DNA of 64,000 nt. Origin: Paramarasmius palmivorus (Eukaryota > Basidiomycota > Agaricomycetes > Agaricales > Marasmiaceae). The stretch lies in the NCBI GenBank assembly GCA_037176845.1, contig JAYKXP010000035.1, forward strand, positions 186,001 to 250,000, written 5' to 3'. The notes beneath the pieces were generated by a model. That model did not search any database. It was not told the origin of the DNA and was given only the letters and a program-made list of their open reading frames with translations. Shown here piece by piece: positions 27,101 through 37,724 of this stretch. Position numbers and translations under genes: made by a program. Each line of letters starts with the position of its first letter. Position 1 is the first letter of the stretch.

Positions 27101-27882
27101 ACCTCATGGCACAACTGTATGCTAGCTCACCTATGAGTGCAATACCTCCTGGTGTAGTGACTGGTGGTTCGCCGATAGTGAATACGTCAACATTAGGATC
27201 ACGTACCCCTAGATTTGCAGGATCGTCATCTTCCTCCTCTGCTGATCGTTGGCCTCCCAACCCGCCGCCTGGTCCCTCGAGTCCACTTTCAAACCCCCTT
27301 CCAAAACCACCAGCAATGATTTCATCCCAGTCCGTAACATGGGGAGATGCGACACACGCCAGACCCAAACCGTATGTGAACTTTGAGCCACCACATCCTC
27401 CTTCCACTGCACCTGTCAATGGTACACCAATCCCTATACCCAACCCTACTCTCAGGAGAGGAGCACCTCGAGTGGGCGTTATGTCTCCGTCAATGGTGGC
27501 TGCGATGGATCAGGCATTACCTAATACCAATAGCCCTGGCTCTCGAACTAAGCGTGCAAGTATGCACGCAGGTACCACACCCATATCCGCGGCTCAGCCC
27601 CTTCCAAGCGCGATGAAACATGGCCGAAGAACCTCCGTGTCATCGACTCCAGCGTCCGCCGGAAAATCACCTTTACCGTTTTCATTGCGGACTTTCCCCA
27701 CTGCTGATTCTGTGGGTAGTAGGACTGCTAGTGGAAGTGGGAGCGGTGGAGGGTCTCCGGCTGATAGTGATTCAGATATGGACGCTGAAACGCAAGAGAA
27801 TACCCTTGCAAACTCGAGGAGAGGTGGATCGCCATACATGGCGCCAATGCTGATGGTCCCAGGATCTCCGTACCGATCTTGA
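24138..27882 (+). CDS. Unrecognised large low-complexity protein with coiled coil
   Basis: A short first exon (MHYARDSG) is spliced to ARLSTQEVVSPTTIPFPTP. A coiled coil follows (AEAEAAKRAIESKALLEKAR, MKLELEMYRLKLQQAEDEV, RAAIRARNAARKYRGENMV). Then come about 900 residues rich in Pro, Ser and Gln, with SR-like stretches (SRSRHHSMTSK) and an acidic run of Asp near 27040. Introns at about 26262-26316 and 26527-26577 have clear gta..cag signals. The frame changes near 24350-24420, which could be a weak intron (gtcgtc..taaag) or an indel. No known domain. The stop is at 27880-27882. The disordered composition suggests a scaffold, but this is inference. Confidence 0.65.
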
Positions 27883-28029
27883 AAGTACTGTAATGTGTTT
27901 GTTTTGGGACTAAGATTTTGATTTATTCCGTATCTAGCATGTAGATCTTGACGACGCGTTTGTATGTTGTGCATTATGTAGAAAACGAATACAACGTTCC
28001 TTGGTTATCGAAGCTCCTACACGATTCAA

Positions 28030-29354
28030 TCACCATTGAATCCCCTTTTCGACTCTCATCGCACCGAAAACCCCATTGTGGAGCTTATCTTTCCATCGAC
28101 TACCACTCTTCCACACATCGCTATCCCTTGCTACCTCGTTCCAAGGCCACCAGGAAAGAACCCAGTCATACCATCCTAGCTCAGCCGCGCGCCGCTGTAT
28201 CACCACTCCAGGAACGATCGAAAAGGACTTGAGTCGGCCACTTTTCACGAGCCAAGCATAAGCCTGATCAATCGCTCGAGAATACGCAAACGGTGGATAG
28301 GTGAGATGATCATGAAGCCTGCGTGCGCCGAGTGGAGAAAGTGCGTATGCATGTGTACATTGAGGTGCATATGAAGGATGTAGAAACGTCCCAGAACCCG
28401 AGCCTAAAGCATCGTATCTCGTCTCGTTTGACCAACAGTGTCCCAGAAAGACTATATCCCAATCATCCGGTAGCTGGTTCCATACATGGCGCAGTCGTCT
28501 CCGAATATCAATCTCCATGTCGATGTCGTCTTCGAAAATAATCGAGATGCCAGAGAAGGAAGAATCGAGGATCGTTTGGATAGTCTGTAAATGGGAATGC
28601 CAGCACGCAACACGAGCAGGGGAGAGTATCATATGTCTTCTGAGCGTTGGTAAGTGGACTGTAAGGGTAAAATCGCCTTTAGATACGACAAGCGGGGTTG
28701 CATTTCTATCGTGTCCGTTTTGTTGGTAGATGTCAAAGTTGTCCATTGCGTCCAGTAGAAGCTCTACTTCTTTGGTAGCACCTTTTCGAGGAGATTTTGG
28801 TTTCGCAGGAATGAGATGAGCTGGCCACCGGAAGGGTAGCTTGAAGTTGACAGAAAGTGAGTCTACAGTGCTGTTCTTCATCATGCCAGGGGTGCCAGTG
28901 ACTTCGCCTACAACCCATTCCCTCAATCGTTCGACATTTCGCATTACTGTAGCCACGATATTGTCCGCGTATCCTGTCGCAATGATGTACTCCCATCTCA
29001 GTCCCATATACCCTCGCAAAATCTCCATGTCCACGCGTCGGTCGTGTCGTTGAGGTAATGAGATAACATATATCTGCTCGTTGGGTGATATGAGATACGT
29101 CGGAGGTCGTTTGGGGTGAAGGAGAGAAACAAGCGTTTCTGAAGTCTCAGAATCTCGTACCAGGAAGAAGAGCGAGGTGATGGAAGAACATTGAGGTGTA
29201 AAATAACGAGTAGGATAAACGAAACGACGAGAATGAAGCCAACAAGGCGGAGAATCCTATTGGGCTTCTTCAGGGTATTCAGGGTAGGCGAGGCAGGAGC
29301 AGTAAGCTGGAGTTCTGGTGAGCGGATCCATGATGGAAAATTTTTGAGCTGCAT
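28030..29354 (-). CDS. Type II membrane glycosyltransferase, GT25-like
   Basis: Starts at ATG 29352-29354 with a short cytosolic segment and a signal anchor (LVGFILVVSFILLVILHL). After a probable weak-donor intron (about 45 nt, gttctt..ctgag), the protein continues RPPTYLISPNEQIYVISLPQ and RHDRRVDMEI, the opening motif of GT25 domains. Further family features are ACWHSHLQTI, SIIFEDDIDMEI with the EDD metal-binding site, DWDIVFLGHCW and THAYALSPLGARRLHDHL. The stop is at 28030-28032. GT25 members transfer hexoses, for example procollagen galactosyltransferases and bacterial LPS enzymes. In fungi the acceptor is unknown. A Golgi location is expected from the topology. Confidence 0.82.
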
Positions 29355-29782
29355 GACTTGGGTGCAAGCGAGAACATGTGTTGACGGTCAAGTCGCAAGG
29401 TGTGACACTGACATGTGACGAGCGCCTCCTTCTCTACTACTCCCATCATCTTGCAGTGCGATACTTCAAGCTTCAGGTTCATTACTTGACACCGACACTT
29501 TTGACTGGGACCTCTACTCTAAAGACTCTATACCTAACAAGAAAGCGTGTTAATCAACTACACATATTGTAAGTGTAGTTTGAACATGATGCCACTGTTA
29601 TTTTCTGCCACTCTGCGAGGTAGGGTCGACGTCTAATCTATCATTCAGTGGCACGATGAATATCCAAAGATGCCGGGATACCGATAAGGCTACAGTGTCG
29701 ACCGATTTTATACCACAATTTGCGATATCATTTCTCGGATTGGGTGGATGTAAGGCATGAGCGCAATGTATGACTGTTTTCC
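29355..29782. other. Intergenic, GT25 upstream region with a small hairpin
   Basis: No gene supported. A perfect 8-bp stem (AACTACAC / GTGTAGTT, 29556-29563 and 29573-29580) with a 9-nt loop is visible; its role is unknown. Confidence 0.4.
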
Positions 29783-31030
29783 CTGGACAAAAATCGTCCT
29801 AATCAGTCGGGTGATGTCCTTGGACCGGATTGGACCGCATCGGACGTCGTTCGACGTGATCCGACGCGAATGGACTGCTTGATATACGTCCGTTCACGTC
29901 CAATCACGTCCAATCCGATCCAATCCAGTCCACAGCCAGTCCAGGACCGCCAATTGAAGGACTGTAAAGGAATGTGTGAAAGCTGCTCCCGACCGCTATA
30001 AGGATGACAGGGAGACTCTTTGGTCAGATGGGGGACCTTCCGCGGGACGTCCACGGCACGTCGACAAGCCGTCCCCGACGCATCCGAGATGCGTCCGAGC
30101 CACGCGTCACAGTCACAGGCCATTAACTCACCGAGACGTGCAATTGGTGAAGATTAATTTTCAGAGTCCCCTCTATTTTCCAGTGTACTCTGAATATGTG
30201 AACACTCCTACGCCAATTTTTCTTGTATTGTTAGATCCAAAGATTCAGTTGCCAGAAATATAAAGATACCTTGGCGCAAACACATAAGCGCCCGTCCAAA
30301 AAATGTTCATTTGTTCGCTGCATATCCGTCATCTCCTCAGAGTCTTCTCCCCCAAAATTGGAACATATACTCTAATAGTATGCAGCTAACCCTCAATGCT
30401 CGGCTTGTAGTAGTCCAGCACACCTAGTATGTTCATGCCATCACCACGATTACTTCCTGTACCTGTCATTTTCATTTTCATTTTCTGCTATCTGTACCGC
30501 ATTTAATTATTAGTTCTTTCTATCGAATCAGCTATCTCAGCTATTATCTATACTTACCTTCGAATCTATTAATTCATGTATTATAATTTGTTCAAGTTCA
30601 AGTTATCAGTATATGTACATAAAAACACAAAAATCAACAGCTCGTATGCAAAACATTATCTCCGTGATTGATAATTTGAAACCCCGGATATACTGCGTGA
30701 CAGCTCGAGCGTTCTAAGCGACGCCAGGAATACGTCGAAAATACGTCGGAAAGACGTCCGGTTGGGCCACAACACGGTCGGGTGTCGGTCCCTCGACTGT
30801 CCCCTTGGCCAAGGTAGTTCTGAAAGGATCTTGCAATCCCTTCTCTTTTTTCTGCTACTGGAAGGTCCTCGGACTGTCTATCGACGGGACAGGACGTGAT
30901 TGGACGTAATCGGACGTCTTTCGGAATGTCCATTCACGTCCTATACCGTCCGATGCGGTCTCTTCCCGTCCACGGACCGTCCCGGACATGCTGGGACGTT
31001 CCCGGACGGCTTAGGACGATTTTTGTCCAG
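29783..31030. mobile_element. 1.25-kb non-coding element with inverted ends and 10-bp-phased GGAC/GTCC arrays
   Basis: The ends are inverted copies: CTGGACAAAAATCGTCCTAA at 29783 matches the reverse complement of the end at 31030. Inside, short GGAC or GTCC motifs recur every 10 bp, for example six in a row at 29821-29880, then the opposite orientation at 29885-29947, and again at 30885-31020. Smaller groups lie at 30035-30110 and 30725-30800. The centre (30130-30640) is AT-rich. No credible ORF exists. The architecture suggests a non-autonomous DNA transposon with subterminal transposase-binding repeats. No clear target-site duplication was found, so the class is open. Confidence 0.65.
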
Positions 31031-31612
31031 CAAAAACGGGCATAGCAATGGTATTGTGAGCGTAACCCTGACTAAGCCCTGACCAATGCAAGATTGCAGT
31101 GATTTGCCGGTTAAATAGGCAGAATCATCAAGGCATAATCCAGTCATAATCCTCGTACGATCTGACGGAATACCAAGGTGAGTATCTCCTTCGGGCAGCT
31201 TGTCAGCCTTTCTGCGAGTCTTAACGGACCTTCGACCTCCCAGACACGAGCTACCAGCCTGCGCCTCCGTCATTAGATCCAAAGTGCTGAAGTTCTGGCT
31301 GCCGCCACTGTCTAGGATGCGACACCAGGCATTATCACTAGCGACCATCCAATTTTTCTCCTGCCGTTCGAGAGCCTACATTGAGCCTACATACGCTAAA
31401 GCATAGGTTCCGAGTCTCTTATCAGTGATGAGATTATAAACACTGTCCCTCGGATTGCGTCCCTGGATAGACCCGGCGTGTTTGTCTCCAAGGCATATTC
31501 AATAAATAATCCTGGTACGATATTGCGGGTGGCGTGATTCCATTGGAGCACTGGCCGTACTTTAAAAAGGAGATTTCACCAACCAAAATAAATCACTCGA
31601 ACCTAAACAAAA
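31031..31612. promoter_or_regulatory. ERG6-like promoter with an internal imperfect duplication
   Basis: No gene supported. A segment of about 33 bp at 31130-31162 (CAAGGCATAATCC..CGTACGAT) is repeated imperfectly at 31490-31521 (CAAGGCATATTCA..GGTACGAT), 360 bp apart, both upstream of the sterol methyltransferase start. Confidence 0.5.
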
Positions 31613-33023
31613 ATGGTGGCTCTCGCACACCTCGAGCTCCCAGCTGTCTCCGGCCAACTCGCATTCGATACCTTCTTTTGGTCCGCTGTCGCGGTTTCCT
31701 GTCTCGTCGCTCTCTATTGCTGGCTTCCTAGCGGTCAAGCAGAGGGAAGGGTCAACGATCGCCTGGCCAAGTACACGAAATTTTGGAGGAAAGATCTCGA
31801 GCAGGATACCGAACGGGATCAAGAAACTCGTCTAGAAGAATACCAAGACGTCGTCAATGGTATGACTTTGGTCCTCTCCTGGCAATGTTTTCTGATGTAG
31901 TCTCAGGGTATTATGACGGTGCAACGATTCTATATGAGTGGGCCTGGTCGAAGAAATTCCATTTTGGACGTTTTTTCAAGGGTGAAGGTTTTGAAGCCGC
32001 TCTCCGTGAGTCATGTCCTTTGTTTACTCGTCCCTTCCAACCACCATGTTTACTCACTTATTGCAGTCCGCCATGAGCACTATCTCGCGTCGCAAATGGG
32101 CATCCGACCTGGAATGCGGGTCCTAGACGTTGGTTGTGGTATCGGCGACCCTGCTCGCTGCATCGCACGCTTCACCGGCGCGACCGTAGTCGGCATCAAT
32201 AACAACGACTTCCAGCTTGGACGGGCCCGAAAATATACAAAGGAAGCTGGCTTGGAAGGTCAGGTATCTTTTGTCAAAGGCGATTTCATGAAACTGGTCG
32301 AGACCTTTGGAGAGAATTCCTTTGATGCCGGTAGGTCAATTTCGAGTCTAGCTTCTGGGGTGAAGATTGCTAATTCAATCTCTAGTTTACGGAATTGAAG
32401 CCACCTGCCACGCTCCAAACTTTGAGGGCATTTATGGACAGATTCAGAGAGTCCTGAAACCAGGCGGTGTCGTAAGTATCCTTTCTTTGCAATGAACATT
32501 CGTTGATAGTTTTTTTTTTCCACAGTTTGGAGTGTATGAGTGGGCCATGACTGAATCGTGGGATCCCTCAATTCCCGAACACAAACTTTGTTCCAGCGGT
32601 ATTGAGTTCAGTTGCGGCATCCCTGAAATGCGACCTCTCAGTAAAGTCAAGGAGGCCCTTCATAATGTCGGTTTCAAGATCGAATATGCTGCGGACCTGG
32701 CGGATAATCAGGATGAAGTTCCCTGGTATTACCCCCTCGAAGGCGACATCAACAAGGCTCAGACAGCGTGGGACGTCTTGATGTGCTGGCGGATTAGCAG
32801 GAGTGGCCGACTGGTTTCTCATACCTTCATGAGGGCGCTGGAAGCCGTCCGATTGCTCCCCAAGGGTACATGTGCAGTTGTGGACTCAATGACAGTCGCC
32901 CTTAGTGCTCTAGTGCAAGGCGGTCAACAAAAGGTCTGTTTTGGTGATATGCTGTACATTCTGGTTCTGAATACCTTATAGATTTTCACCCCGATGTTCC
33001 TCGCGGTGTGCCGAAAACAGTGA
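31613..33023 (+). CDS. ERG6: Sterol 24-C-methyltransferase, ERG6-like
   Basis: Adds the C24 methyl of ergosterol using S-adenosylmethionine. The N-terminus ([20 protein letters not shown]) includes a hydrophobic segment ([19 protein letters not shown]) likely to bind the ER or lipid droplets. Conserved blocks across six exons are [100 protein letters not shown] and [13 protein letters not shown]. The SAM-binding loop reads GCGIGDPAR where ERG6 normally has GCG(V/I)GGPAR, and [11 protein letters not shown] replaces GIE(L)GDGIPEM, so this may be a diverged paralogue. The last exon [13 protein letters not shown] ends at 33021-33023, 75 bp from the convergent hydrolase. Confidence 0.9.
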
Positions 33024-33097
33024 AGAGACTATATAGAATGGGCCCGATATCAGTGGAGTGCATATAATAGTATACGTACAAGTCATATATAACAACT

Positions 33098-34315
33098 TCA
33101 TTTGGACATGAAAACCTCGAGGACGTCCCGCCAAATTTCTGGATCAAAGTACTCATACCAGTGATGGCCGAAGCGAAGCGTTGGCAGCTCGCCGCGTTCT
33201 GTTCCCGCACGCAGAAATTGAGCAGATGGAATACGACCCAATATGGTCTGGTCGATTGTCTTAGTTCCAAAAGCACGACAGAGCATATGTCGTCGAAGTC
33301 CTCACCTGAGCAGCGCTGAACGGAATGACTTGATCGAGCTCTCCGTGGATTACCAACACCTTGGTCGTCGGCAGGACATGACCCAGAAGATCAGCGAAAT
33401 TGAACGCCTGGAGCTAGGAAACTATTAGTGTGGGTACGTAGCCGATAACAGAGAACTAGAACGGACTGCTTGTTGCTGTTTTGCAATTGTGGCGGCAGAG
33501 CGGCTGTAATCGTTACATCAAATCGAGCCGTGGTATCGTGGGATCTTCGAAAACCACTTACACGCCGGTCGTTCCTCGCCTTACAAGGGCTTCAAATCGT
33601 GCTGGATTCTGTTTGAGCCACTCTGGGTCAAACGTCGCTTGTAACATTTTGATAGCGACCAGTTTTCTCTCTTCAGGAGTACGAGGTTTGTTTGATGAGG
33701 TGTAAGGGAGACCACTAGCTAGCACTATAGACCGTGTAGCGACTAGGAATACATGGTTCGGCCTGAACGGAAGCGGTACTGGAGCCATCTTGTGGAATGG
33801 TAGGACCAAGAGTTGTTGGACTACGACGCCTAGTAAAAAGAGGCTTCATTAAAACAGGTATGACAAACGCAGGAAGAGACTCACCGCCCATGGACCATCC
33901 ACAGAGATTAACATCTTTCCATTCGAGATGAGCTATAAGCGCCAATAGGTCGCGAGCTAGGACCTCGATGGAAATAGCTTGTACGGCATTCTCAGAAGCA
34001 ATTGAGTCGCCCATTCCCCTGATGAGGTTCTCAGTCTCTGTGATGCAGCTCATGGTAGATCCATACCTGTGATCGTAGAGCAGCACTTCAGTGACTTCCA
34101 AGGTCAGTAGGAATTCTTGGCCTAGAAGGATGATCATACCGACCTGGTCTATTTCGAGCCAACACATTGCTCAGCCTGTCCCAGTCGTTCCTCAACGAGG
34201 CCATTCCAGGGACAAGCACGATAGGTACTTGGTGTCCAAGGTAGGCACCACCCCGTACCTCATAGGCAATGCTAACATCGCTCTGGGGTTTGAAGGTTGA
34301 GAAGCTTGCAGCCAT
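33098..34315 (-). CDS. Alpha/beta hydrolase, copy 2
   Basis: Starts at ATG 34313-34315: MAASFSTFKPQSDVSIAYEV, then PIVLVPGMASLRNDWDRLSN. The nucleophile elbow CGWSMGGE lies at about 33890-33910. Later blocks are TPEERKLVAIKMLQATFDPE and the C-terminal FGHHWYEYFDPEIWRDVLEV, with the probable catalytic His. The stop is at 33098-33100. It shares the layout of the copy at 18313, including convergent placement next to a lipid-biosynthesis gene (here ERG6-like, there PSD1). Substrate is unknown. The poly-G tract at 34397-34454 sits in its immediate upstream region. Confidence 0.83.
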
Positions 34316-34396
34316 GGCTCTGGGGGTCAGGAAGGGAGATACTCAAGGACCCCGAGCAAGAGCCTCTTTATCATATTCTCGTTTTCCGGTTGTGGG

Positions 34397-34454
34397 GGGG
34401 TGGGGGGGGGGATGGGGGGGGGGGGGGGGGGGGGTTGGGGGCAGGGGGGGGGGA
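34397..34454 (+). repeat. Long G-rich tract with a 21-base G homopolymer
   Basis: Almost pure G over about 58 bases, including an unbroken run of 21 G at 34414-34434 and several other runs of four or more. It can form G-quadruplexes, and its length is likely uncertain in any assembly. It lies about 80 bp upstream of hydrolase copy 2. Confidence 0.9.
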
Positions 34455-34774
34455 GACAAAAAAACGAGGAGGCGAAAACCATCAACATACTACTTCCGGG
34501 TCTTTTGCACCCGTTCAATGACCAGTGCGGTAGCTGGAGTCGAGACGCCCTAGAATTGCACCCGGACACGAGAGTAACTGCACCCGTGCAGGATACACGT
34601 GACAAGGAATGTTGCAGGGTTTTGGTCGGCGCAAGCCCCGCTTTAGGTTTGGGCGGTTCAGACGGAAGTGACGAGTGATTCCAATCTACAACCAGTTCAA
34701 ATTCGTAGCGGGATTACCACAACACCTATAGATCTATACACATATTCCAACTCAGCGCCAAGGCCGATGTTGGC

Positions 34775-36669
34775 CTAATCGTAGTTGAATTTGAAGCTGT
34801 GGCTTTCCATCTGGCAGATTCAAATGTCAATCATGGAAGTTGTCAGATCTTAAGTGTACGAACGGCAGGACCAGAGAGGTAGACATACCGTTATCTGACC
34901 ACCACTGTAACTCCCCTTCTTCTTCTTATTTTTCTCCTTCCGGAATCCGGCACCTCGCGTCACGATGAGATCTGCGTGGGCTTTCGCGCCATAATCGTTC
35001 TTCGGAGCAACCTGTTGTGTGAATGTTAGTTTGGTGTGAAGAAAAACATGCCCGTGAGGACAGTCTCACGAAGATACAAAGAGACGACGATGGAAGATTA
35101 ATTGAAGGACGAACCTTGTTTTCGTAACGATTGTCCAGCACTAGGGTAGTATTGACCTTTGTGGGGTCAATTCTCTGGAACCGCTCGTTGGTTCTGCGTC
35201 CTTTGCCTTGAGAGCTTGCTAGCTCCTCGCGTACAGTAGAGACTGCAGCGGTAGCAATTCCTGTACCACTCTCAGAGGTACGGCGTTTCTTTGTTACCTT
35301 TAGTTCAGTTTCCTCGGCTTGTTTGGTTGTGCCTTGCGTCGATGATGAGGCTTTTTGGGAGGCCTTGACCGGCTGCTCGGTCGATTCTGATTCTGAATCC
35401 GAATCTGAATCCGAAGAGCTGGAGCTAGGGTCTGAATCTGAACTTGAAGACGCGTCTTTTTTGCTCTTCGGGCTCTTTTTCAAAGATTTCTTTTGCCTAC
35501 ATGATTATCAGCGTGGGTTATGTGTTCGGAACCAGAGAGGACTCACTTGGCGCTACTATCCTTTTTTGTAGCTTTCCCTGTTGGTTTCTCATCGTCGTCA
35601 GACTCTGACGACGAAGAATCATCACTGGATTCGTCCCCACTTGTCAGAGTTTGACTACCTGCTTTGTTGGGAGTCGGCGATACTTTCTTGACCTTTGCCA
35701 CTGGTTTCGTATCTGCGATCGCTTCAAAAATTAGCCGTGGGCAAGGGGCAATATCGAACAAAGGATAAGTGCGGCTGCAATGGCAATGTGAACCTACCTG
35801 TCTCAGAGGCAGAAGAGTCCGAGTCTGATTCGGAGTCGCTGGATTCGCTGGAGGAGTCACTTGACGATCCAGAGGAAGCTGTCAGATCGGTATTCAGTGA
35901 ATCTTAAGGAGAGACGTGAGAAGCATGTGGATGAACTCACAGCTGGAATCCGAAGGCGAGGGGGTTTTCTTTTTCTGTATTTTTGGTATTTCTTTGGTTT
36001 TTTCAGACGACTTCTTCACTTTGGGCTTAGAGCTGGTGTCAGAGTCCGAGTCCGAATCTGATTCGGATGATGAGGAGACAGGAGAGGCCGAGGTGGCAGG
36101 GGCCGAGGCTTTCTTCTGCTTGGTCTTAGTGTTCGATTCGGCAGAGTTACTGGACGCGTCTGAATCCGAATCACTGGATTCAGAAGAAGCTTTCGGACGA
36201 AGACGTGAAGGGCTGGGCGATATGACAGCTGAAATGAACACATACAGGAATCTGATTCGGACCTAAATAAAACCTTGTTAGAAGCAGTTCGAAACAACCT
36301 CATGGAAAACGCACTCGGATGAGCTCTCAGAACTCTCCTCTGAGCTCGAATCACTGCTATCCATACTTCAGAAACGCAAGGACAACCAAGACGACATTCA
36401 CATACTCGGATGAATCATCTTTCTTCTGGGTCTTCGCCGTCAAAGCTTTTCCATTGCTGTATTATCTCATCTAGCTGAGGACCCTCCGTGGCAATACCAT
36501 CCTTCAATATAACCACATCTTTTGCAGCTTTCTTCAGGGCATCGGCAGCTTTGGAATGCGAGCGTTTCGTGAGGAAGGCGTGTATTAAAGTGTAGGTCGC
36601 TAGAAGCCGCGTCAATAAACTCTCTCACAAGAACAAGTACCGATACGCACTAGCCAAATTCGCCTCCAT
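34775..36669 (-). CDS. SRP40: SRP40/Nopp140-like nucleolar phosphoprotein
   Basis: Chaperone of box H/ACA and C/D snoRNPs in the nucleolus. The N-terminus begins MEANLASA, and the next exon holds a LisH-like helix (LLATYTLIHAFLTKRSHSKA). The middle consists of alternating acidic-serine clusters and Lys/Pro-rich spacers (SSESDSDSDSDTSSKPKVKK, SSSSDSDSDSESESTEQPVK), the CK2-phosphorylated repeats typical of Nopp140. The C-terminal SRP40 domain is present: RFQRIDPTKVNTTLVLDNRY, then across an intron NDYGAKAHADLIVTRGAGFR, KEKNKKKKGSYSGGQITMES and HSFKFN. Stop is at 34775-34777. It is divergent from RIB4 with only 138 bp between starts. Confidence 0.9.
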
Positions 36670-36807
36670 GGCTGAGAGCACGAAAAGAGCGGAGGAAGAG
36701 GATCAGAGAGCTGGTCAAGCCTGGAACGGCAAGCAAAAATTCTTGATGGACAAGAAAGGTAAAGTGGTCTCACGTTTAAGAATCCTTACTTCCGCGTAAC
36801 CATCATC
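36670..36807. promoter_or_regulatory. Compact divergent promoter SRP40 / RIB4
   Basis: 138 bp separate two divergent ATG codons. No TATA box is seen. Shared control is inferred from geometry only. Confidence 0.4.
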
Positions 36808-37503
<696 letters not shown>

Positions 37504-37724
37504 AGGGTCATAACGGACATAAATATACGTACCAAGAAGTCAAACAAACATTGTACTAAACTGTACCAGAAATTTAGACTGCTGCAGACCTGGTCCGTGC
37601 GCAGAGCTTACCGAGAGCTTACATACGCATAACAACTTGAACATCAATTGAAACATCGAGCACCACTGTGTAGCTCATTTTTTCCTCTCTGTCTTGCAGG
37701 CTATAGTACGAGCATCCAACAAAC

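Noticed and set aside
29000..29330. Apparent frameshift in the GT25-like gene between the membrane anchor and EQIYVISL
   Set aside because: An intron of about 45 nt (gttctt..ctgag) with matching phases joins the anchor to a long open frame leading into RPPTYLISPNEQIYV, so an indel is not required.
29803..30123. ORF inside the phased-repeat element as a transposase
   Set aside because: Its codons simply follow the GGAC/GTCC repeats, and it has no DDE-like or zinc-finger motif.
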